A stretch of DNA of 64,000 nt, taken from NCBI GenBank assembly GCA_000507305.1, contig DF240456.1, forward strand, positions 53,952-117,951. The letters run 5' to 3'. Position 1 is the first letter of the stretch, and each line of letters opens with the position of its first letter. This DNA comes from Breviolum minutum Mf 1.05b.01. Lineage: Eukaryota; Sar; Dinophyceae; Suessiales; Symbiodiniaceae. Shown piece after piece: positions 57,001-64,000 of this stretch. The position numbers were made by a program, and so were the translations under genes. The notes beneath the pieces are model-generated. The model saw nothing but the letters and a program-made list of their open reading frames with translations. It was not told where the DNA came from and did not search any database.

Positions 57001-57103
57001 CCACAACCCATTCGAAAAAGTCACTAGTCACTAGTCAAAATGGGAATCTTTTTCAAGGATCGGGGTGAAAATGAAAAATATTTGAGTTGCCACCACCTAG
57101 TCC
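57001..57103. repeat. Family A foldback, left end lost
   Basis: The right arm GAGTTGCCACCACCTAG is intact; the left arm starts only at CACAACCCATTCG and has a duplicated CACTAGT. Confidence 0.7.
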
Positions 57104-57267
57104 ATAATTGACGCAGAAAGGGTAAGCCCTTACCCTAAACAATAAACAACCAAGCATTTTCCGGACCTGTGGGACCATTCTGGTCAGACCAAGATGGTTG
57201 GATGCCAGCCTCAGAGGCTGAGATCTCGATTTATGGTGGAGTGTTTTGTCGTGGGGATGAAAAGGTG

Positions 57268-57373
57268 ATACTGTTGATGGAAGAAATGTTGCACCAGTTG
57301 ATATGATAAATAACCCATTATTTTTAGGGTTTCATACATCACAGGTGGTGCAGGATTTCTTCCATCAACAGTA
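57268..57373. repeat. Family E foldback
   Basis: TACTGTTGATGGAAGAAATG to GATTTCTTCCATCAACAGTA; very close to the copy at 40041. Confidence 0.9.
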
Positions 57374-57528
57374 CTTCTAAATCCAACCCTTCAACTTGTT
57401 TTGGTTTTTCCAGGTTGGTCCAAAAGATTTCATTTTTTTTGTTTCACTAAAACCTGTTGATGGTTCAGAAATCTGGGATTCACTCACCAGTTGAAGGTTG
57501 GTAGTTTATTATCCCACTATTTACGACG

Positions 57529-57638
57529 GGTTCCCCTGAAAACTAACATGTTGAATCTAAAAATCACCTAATTGACAAGGAAAATCATCTGAACCAAACC
57601 TCCATTTTTAGGTTCCATGTTAATTTTCAGGGGTGATA
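57529..57638. repeat. Family C foldback
   Basis: TTCCCCTGAAAACTAACATG to CATGTTAATTTTCAGGGGTG, inserted at the end of a family E half copy. Confidence 0.8.
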
Positions 57639-57644
57639 CAAGTT

Positions 57645-57772
57645 CTACACACTTCTTAAAACTAACCTTTTCGCCTCCCTAAAAATGGTCGCCAACAACA
57701 AAACCATATCTTTTTTCCTTTGGGGGGCAAGCCAGGCCAATATTTTTCGGGCGGTTAGTTTTACGGAGGGTA
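57645..57772. repeat. Family C foldback, diverged
   Basis: TACACACTTCTTAAAACTAACC to GGTTAGTTTTACGGAGGGTA. Confidence 0.65.
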
Positions 57773-58059
57773 ACAACTACCAAAAGGAATCACGCGTGAC
57801 AACAAAATGATACTGACAAATGTATCCCAAAAAAATGGTACGAAAGAGATGTTGCCACCTTGGTTTTGACCCTGTTTTGATACGTTCCTCAAAGGTGAAA
57901 TGATTCTTGGAGTTCAGGGTGGCTTGTGAACACTAGCCAATCATGTAACAAGATTCAATGATGGTAAACCCAAGTGCCACTAGTCAACGAAATCAAAATT
58001 TCATGAAATTTCACCAACAAGCAACAAAAATCCAGAAAAAAAAACAAAAAACATTCTCA

Positions 58060-58228
58060 TATGAGCAGTGCTCAAAACCCACAACAGTGACATGAACCAT
58101 GTGTCATTCTGATTGGTTATGAGAGATTCTGTTCTATTGGTTCAAATGAGAATCCCTACATTAACTGGGTAGTATTTCATCTCTTATTTACGGCAAATAT
58201 TCAGGGGCCCTTTTTTCATTGCTCATAT
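58060..58228. repeat. Family F foldback
   Basis: ATATGAGCAGTGCTCAAAAC to CCCTTTTTTCATTGCTCATATG; the right inner arm is shortened. Confidence 0.75.
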
Positions 58229-59384
58229 GTTTGTTTCGGACCTGTCATCTTAACTTGGGATTCCGGCCTGCAAAGGGGCGTCATAGTAAGTTATCACCTC
58301 AGCCAGTAGAGTATAACGATGGGAGTCAAGGTACCTCTGCACGTTTAACAAAAAATGGCTCGTTGTTGTTGGTGATTTCTACATCAGTCAGGACAAAAAA
58401 TCCTGTACTAGCTGAGATGGTTCAAACACTGGTCAGTTTGTGAGACATGTTTAGTTCATTTACAGCAATTGTTGGACCACAAAAAACGTTCCGGATACTT
58501 GGTTGCGCGCGAAGCGCCTTTGCCATCCTCATTTTGCATGGGAATTGACAATACGTTCATTATTTTTGCGGTGGATTGTGGATACATTTTTTGCTATCCC
58601 TTTTGACTGCTTGAAGCGGTTTAGAAGGCTTAGAATTTCCTGGCCCGCGCATCAAGGAGTGGGAAGAATTTCAGCGACAATGAAAAGCCAGGCACAAGCG
58701 AATCCATCACTCCAGCAGAAGAAACAAGTCAAGTTCGAACCGTGGAACAAGGCTGAAACAAGCGACCAAGGTCACCAAGGCCGAAAAATTGTTGACAGTT
58801 TCTGCTTGTGACCCTGCTTGTGACACTGCTTGCTATGTATGTGAGGTGACGGTGTCATGTCGTGTCAATGCTCTTTGCAAGATATATGGCATGAGTGACT
58901 GGCTGCGCAGTGGCACAATATTGCTCTGAACCAACTTTACACGCACGCCTTGCTTTGGAAAACCCGTTAATTACTCAAACCTTAGCCTGCCCCTGGTTGA
59001 ATGCGCCGCCCTCCCAATGCATGAGCCCTTGTTTCATAGCGAGTCAAAGCACGAACCCCACTTGTCAGCAACGAGGCTTGGAAGGACAAGGAACCGTTTT
59101 CTCCAGCAAGTATTTGTGGCGCTTGGGCCGTCAACGTCTCGACATCAGCTCTCACATTGCTGACACATCCTGCAGTTTGACCGCCCCGAATCACAGTTCT
59201 GACAAGCATAGGTCTTTCCAAAATTCAAAGAAATAAGTCCAACAATGAAACCACCAAAGGCTCCTGAAGAGGCACTGGGCTGTGGTTTGTCCTTGGCTTT
59301 GCCTGATCCGCAAACACTAGAGTTGTTTCTTGCAAAACAATGTCCATTGATGCAATTTCTTTGTGCTTTGCAGGACCAGCAGCG

Positions 59385-60290
59385 TCAGATTAAATAGAAA
59401 GTTGGCCTAAGAGCATTCAGGTCAACAGGTTGGACTAAATCTGCAACCAAAACCATCATGCTGCGTGTATATTGAGGGTGAGGCCCACATTGTCCACTGT
59501 CCCGCGCAGATGTCTCCAAATGGAGCTGCCTGATTTTGCGTTTCCTCTGGATCAAGTGGAACTTGTTGACATGAAACGCCACGCTGGAGAATAAAAAGCT
59601 GCCCATTCCCCGCGTATGCTGGTCAAAAATTCGCCTCTCTGGAGAAAAGTGACCCAACATTTCCATGGCCTCAGCTGTCGCAGTCCTGCCCTGCTACGGC
59701 TGTACACGCGACACTCCCACGAAAGTCTAAGGCGCTGTCGGCCGCAGTCGCAAAGCCTTCCACACGTTCATGGTTTCAAGCATTTTTTCAGGTGGCAGAC
59801 ATTTCACATGGGTTCTTCTGACTTGTATGTTCATCTTCTGCAACCTGAGCATGGAACTTGCAGCCCATAGTAGAAATACATCACCACATGCACCAAACTG
59901 TTCCACAGCAAGCCTCACCGAGACTTGGCGAGATCAAGAAAATACAAATAGGGTGGGCAACGCGCACTGGCCTATGTGCTGGAGAGACATCTGCCATTGT
60001 AGCCATGCCCACACAAGTACCTGAAGATCATGGAAAGGGGCCAAGCTTTCATCGCAGGAATCCATGTCAAACCCCAAGCGGCAAACTGCACCAAGATTCT
60101 CACCGGAACAGCTGAATGATGAAAAACGTGGAGCATGTAGCGCGGCGGCCTGCAGGGGAATTGCAATGAATATACTCCCAAACCAAAGGGTCGCAAGGCG
60201 CAGCAAAAGAAAAAATAGGCCAAGTCCAAGGAATAATGCACCACTGTTGTCTATCGAGCTGGATTGCCTAGAGCCCTTGACCATCACCAG
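59385..60290 (-). pseudogene. Broken coding remnant, unrecognised
   Basis: Protein-like sense in pieces: AVPVRILVQFAAWGLTWIP and SMIFRYLCGHGYNG (60.2-60.0 kb); VRLAVEQFGACGDVFLLWAA and KMNIQVRRTHVKCLPPEKML (59.9-59.73 kb); RRIFDQHTRGMGSFLFSSVA and HPQYTRSMMVLVADLVQP (59.67-59.39 kb). An in-frame TGA near 59933 and frame changes break it. Same strand as the remnant at 60.8-61.7 kb, and possibly the same original gene. Confidence 0.4.
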
Positions 60291-60837
60291 GATTGCGTCA
60301 AGAAGTTCGTAAAGTTTACTTACCTCATCAGCTCAGCAAGGCTATCAACGGCATAGTTGCAAAGATTCTGTCTTGAAATTTTTAGGCCAAGGTCGTTGCG
60401 TAAAAAACGTAGGTCCAAAAGTACAAAGGACCTGGACAGTCCAAGGTCTTTGTCAAGGTTCTGGTAGTGTCATGAAAACAGACCCTGCAAACGGGCACAG
60501 GCACTGAGGAAGCAACCTGCTGATCGCCCACCAGGCTCTTCACAGACCCTCAGAGGTCAGGCCGAAGGGAAAAATGGTTGGATTAAGGAATTTGAGTTGT
60601 TCCACTCAGGAAGCTTTTATATGAAAAAATCTGATTGGGATTCGGGCGTCCAGCCCCCAGCCATCTACTTGGACACGGCGAAATACCTCCACGGTACACC
60701 CAAGGAACATCACCAGGGAGAATCCACCTTAAGAAACGGCCAGTGATGAACAAGAAAATGTGAAGTTGTGTCTCCGTTCAGTTTGGTTTGAGATGGTATT
60801 CTGGTGCGCTGCGCCAGGCGCAGGGCTGAGTTCAGAA

Positions 60838-61741
60838 CTAAGAAAGAAGTTGTGGGCAACAAGAATGCCCTCCACCCGATACCCAGCATTGGGAACCTGA
60901 GACATGTTTCCACGTTTGATGTGCGTTCCGGCCCTTGCACAGCAAGGGGATGGACTGATCAATTTCCATCAAATCACAGCAATGTTCTGAGCCCCTAACA
61001 ATCTTGGGCAACAAGGAAACTATCAGCAAATATGCGATACCTTTCAGAAAACGGCAGCCCCTTAGTGCACCTTCCAAATTCCAAGACCAACAGTCCGCAA
61101 AAACAACACCATTGAGGCACCTGTGATCACCGGCACCCCGCCACACGCAAGCGGGGCATCCTTCCAAGAGAAGTCCGAGTACATCCTTGGCCCTGGGTAA
61201 CAGGATGCGAAGCATCATCTCCAATCACAGTGCGCAGGTTCTATAAATGTCCTTCATGTGGGTAGACTGCAGGTCTCAAAAGTGGTGACCCCAAATGGTT
61301 TAAAGATGTTACGATAACGAAAAAATATGGACAGCTCAGGCTCTTTCCGCCCCAAAAAGGGGGGACAAACTCCCTGATTGGCCAACAGTCACAAATTTCT
61401 GACATTCGCAATACAATGACTGCACATGTCGCTTCAGAACATGTGCGCCTGGAAAAGGCCATGCACTGGCAAGAAACTTTGCGGATGCCTCCAGATCTTG
61501 GCCGATGGCCTCGCGGCTGAACTTGTTGTCAACCTTTCCATACCCACGTCTAAGATGACAAACCACCTGCAGCCGGGCCAATGCCAGTGAAGCTTGCTTC
61601 CACTGCATTACGGAAATACCGATGCTCCAGCACATTGCTCATGTTCTTGCTGTGAAACCCAGTGGAGGGAAGGCTATGAAAAATAACTTGGAAGAGGCCA
61701 TCATATTCGGTTTGGCGACCAATCTCATGCGCACACCCCAT
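60838..61741 (-). pseudogene. Broken ~300-residue coding remnant, unrecognised
   Basis: Three long pieces in order: FHSLPSTGFHSKNMSNVLEH (61.74-61.55 kb), YGKVDNKFSREAIGQDLEAS and FPGAHVLKRHVQSLYCECQK (61.63-61.34 kb), then FFVIVTSLNHLGSPLLRPAV (to 61.24 kb). After a further break comes MLRILLPRAKDVLGLLLEGC and NGVVFADCWSWNLEG (61.22-60.84 kb). The residues make good protein sense on both sides of each frameshift, so this was one gene. Family unknown to me; it may be a domesticated or element-borne protein. Confidence 0.5.
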
Positions 61742-62267
61742 CGTTTTTGAGAGAACCCAGCACGAACAACTTACCTTCAGGCCCGCAACGCTCTTTCGTG
61801 ATCACGATCAAATCAATCGGCAACTGATTGATGTACACTGCCCAGAGTATAGCTGATCCCGATTGTATTGCGCCTGGTGAATCTGGGACAAAACGATGAC
61901 CAAGTCTCCCTCACGCTTAGCGTTGGCCACCTCCCGACAACACGCGGCATCCTCAGGCAAACCGGCAGGCAGGGCTGGTATGCATCACATCCGTAGTCCA
62001 AATCTCTTTTTGATGGTTTGGCAAAATATGATTAGCAAAAAACGTATGAACAATTGACAATGATGAAAATATCGTACTTTTGCGGGCAGCAATGTAACAA
62101 ATAGGAAAATCAGAACGGGAAAAATAAATAGCGAAAAAAGTTTTAGATGTGTTATTGCATCTGTAGACATGTATAGACATAGGTGTTTTTTCTCTGCGAG
62201 GTGAAATTTCTGGTACCATGGCATATGGAGGATAGGAATCTGTGTTCCCCTGTGCCTCCGCACTCAC

Positions 62268-62381
62268 CTTTTTCGGCGCATCATACGCCGCATGCGTGTA
62301 GACTGCCAGGAGGAACCACATACCGAAGATGCTGGGGTCCTGCAGGAAGGCAAGCGAGGCAACATGTCTGAAGGTGCGCAT
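62268..62381 (-). CDS. Candidate first exon with hydrophobic segment
   Basis: ATG at 62381, 38 codons, then a textbook donor AAAAAG|GTGAGTG. The protein is MRTFRHVASLAFLQDPSIFG followed by MWFLLAVYTHAAYDAPKK, so a signal peptide or membrane helix is likely. The frame is closed directly upstream of the ATG. It lies upstream, on the same strand, of the broken coding block at 61.7 kb. Family not recognised. Confidence 0.42.
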
Positions 62382-62862
62382 GGTTTCAACGAGTTTTCAC
62401 AAGGACAAAGAAAGGGGGTTTGCCATTCATTCGGAAATTTTAGACACATGGGGAGAGCGCTAGAGCTTTATTCACGTCGACTGTCAGCCACAACCATACA
62501 AGTTTTATCCGGCACTAGACTCTTTAAGCGCTCGAGTTACTGTAGTCATGCTGGGGCGAAAAACAAAACATATATATATATATATGTATATGAGAGTCTT
62601 GCCATAAATAGTCACTTTGCTACCCTGGACAGGTGGCCCCACCTCTCATGGGTTAGCTGCTTGCCACAGCATGGCGGCGCAGATGTCACACAAAATGGTA
62701 GTGATGGCGCGGAGGTCGAGCGTCGGCACTGACGCTTGATGGAGCAAATGTTCCGCCGTATCATTGCACGCAGTTGGTGCTCTCGGCGGCAAGTTTTCCT
62801 TCATCTCCTAAACAGGGCAGAACCATTCCGTAGCCCCTTAACAAACCACGAACCTTATCACG

Positions 62863-62990
62863 GGTTTGGACATGTGTTAAAGTATTACCGCAGCAGCACT
62901 TTGAACACGACCGTTATCACAGGCCGGTTTGGTCATGTGATAAAGTATGTACCGAAGCAGTCCATTCCGTAGCACTTTGAAAAACACATA
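62863..62990. repeat. Short tandem repeat shared with 36.2 kb
   Basis: Two units containing ACATGTGTTAAAGTATTACC / TCATGTGATAAAGTATGTACC and AGCACTTTGAACACG / AGCACTTTGAAAAACAC. It lies at the right edge of the 58-63 kb block of broken coding sequence. Confidence 0.75.
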
Positions 62991-63290
62991 AAAACGCGCC
63001 CTGGATAAGAAAAAAGCTGAAAAACAGCAAATAGCTTTTGGGAGGTGGGCACACCAAAGCGCGCGCGACCAGGCATCCGGAACGAACACAACCAGGAGGG
63101 GGGGGGGGTTTTCTCCCTCTGCAAAACAAACCCACCCTCCGAAAAATCGGTTCTCCGCCAAGGTCACATATCCTCGATCTCCACCAAAAGCATGGGCATC
63201 CAGTGGTGGTGTATAAGCCTCAGCAACTCCAGGCTTGGGAAAATGGCAAGGTACCCTTGGGATGGTACAGCCCGTTAAGAATCAACCCCA

Positions 63291-63426
63291 TATATCTATA
63301 CTTTGGGGGTATCCCCGGCCCACTAATTAACAGTGGAAAGTGAAGGTTTATAAGGGGCCCTTCAAAAAATTTAACAGATTATTATTTCACTGTTAGTGGG
63401 TGGGGGATACCTCCAATCTATACTGT
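63291..63426. repeat. Palindrome near window end
   Basis: TATATCTATACTTTGGGGGTATCCCC and CCCACTAATTAACAGTG pair with CACTGTTAGTGGG and GGGGGATACCTCCAATCTATA. Confidence 0.8.
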
Positions 63427-64000
63427 TTTATAGTGGGTATTCATAGGGTCCCAATCCCCTTTTAAAGGGCTCCAACAGGGGGCGGTTTTCCCGCAGCGGG
63501 CTCCGCCACGATTCCCTCCCAAGAAATAAGGCCTTGTTAAGGGTCTTATAAGGGATCATGGTTGCTAATAATCCATTGAGAGTTCAAAGTAACTTCATCT
63601 TGAAAACCCATCAATCTCAAGAAATCCTCAAAGTCGGGCAATTTCCTCGCTCATTGGAGGACTTCAGTTTCTAACCAGAGCAGTATTAATCTTCAAGGCC
63701 TAAAAAATGATGTTTCTGTTCAAAGGAAATGCTGTGCGAGGGAAATGGTGAAGATCCCTGAGGCTGCTCTGACTGTGAAAACCATGGCACTTTCAGCAAA
63801 GACAAGGAAGAAATACATGACAAATCATGCTTCACGTTACAAGAAACACTGGCTTCATGTTTTCTGGAGTTTTATATCTTACCTTCCTTTAAAGATCTAT
63901 TCAACAATGACATGTTGCCTTTCATGATCACATGATTCCCCCACGGTGTTTTTTCGGTCTGGGTCTAAAGCACCAGCAAAGCATACATCTGATCCATGAC
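63427..64000. other. No gene recognised
   Basis: AT-rich; includes the small foldback at 63525-63585. The plus-strand frame at 63745-63927 is Lys/Thr-rich and undistinguished. Confidence 0.4.

Noticed and set aside
1..64000. CRISPR array
   Set aside because: Direct repeats here are minisatellites or dispersed foldbacks; none shows regular unique spacers.

Overview
The window looks like nuclear DNA of a dinoflagellate, most likely a Symbiodiniaceae-type alga. The strongest single clue is an 18-base match (15640-15657, minus strand) to the dinoflagellate spliced-leader sequence. It sits in front of an intron-free, frameshifted gene copy, as expected for an mRNA that was reverse-transcribed back into the genome. 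Other clues are introns that begin with GA or GC as well as GT, short exons scattered in AT-rich DNA, no bacterial signals, and very many short palindromic (foldback) repeats. No rRNA, tRNA, CRISPR array or viral gene was recognised.

The best gene is on the minus strand from about 51.9 to 46.3 kb. It encodes a dynamin-superfamily GTPase of the atlastin/guanylate-binding-protein type. The G1, G2, G3 and RD motifs, the helical middle domain and a coiled coil can be read across seven exons whose phases all fit. Hydrophobic sequence at 45.5 kb may be its membrane anchor. A second chain of phase-compatible minus-strand exons (24.5-22.4 kb) ends in one membrane-spanning segment and a short tail. 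Isolated candidate exons on the minus strand lie at 1.8, 5.8, 10.1, 16.0, 21.1, 28.1, 42.4 and 54.6-54.9 kb. The only good plus-strand candidate is at 39.4 kb. This one-sided arrangement fits the unidirectional gene clusters of dinoflagellates. Exon calls made without transcripts are provisional.

Three blocks are decayed mobile or retro-copied DNA: 12.9-15.7 kb (RNase H domain of a retroelement, next to the spliced-leader retrocopy), 30.1-36.4 kb (a DDE transposase resembling the ISXO2 type, a CxxC-rich ORF, tandem repeats) and 58.2-63.0 kb (long broken coding remnants of an unrecognised protein). The last two share the same short tandem repeat near one edge.

Most of the remainder is filled by at least eight families of about 90-170 bp foldback elements (named A-G, D2 and several smaller ones here). 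They sit in introns and intergenic DNA and sometimes inside one another. An exon-bearing segment at 15.8-16.2 kb has a decayed inverted copy at 42.5-42.8 kb.
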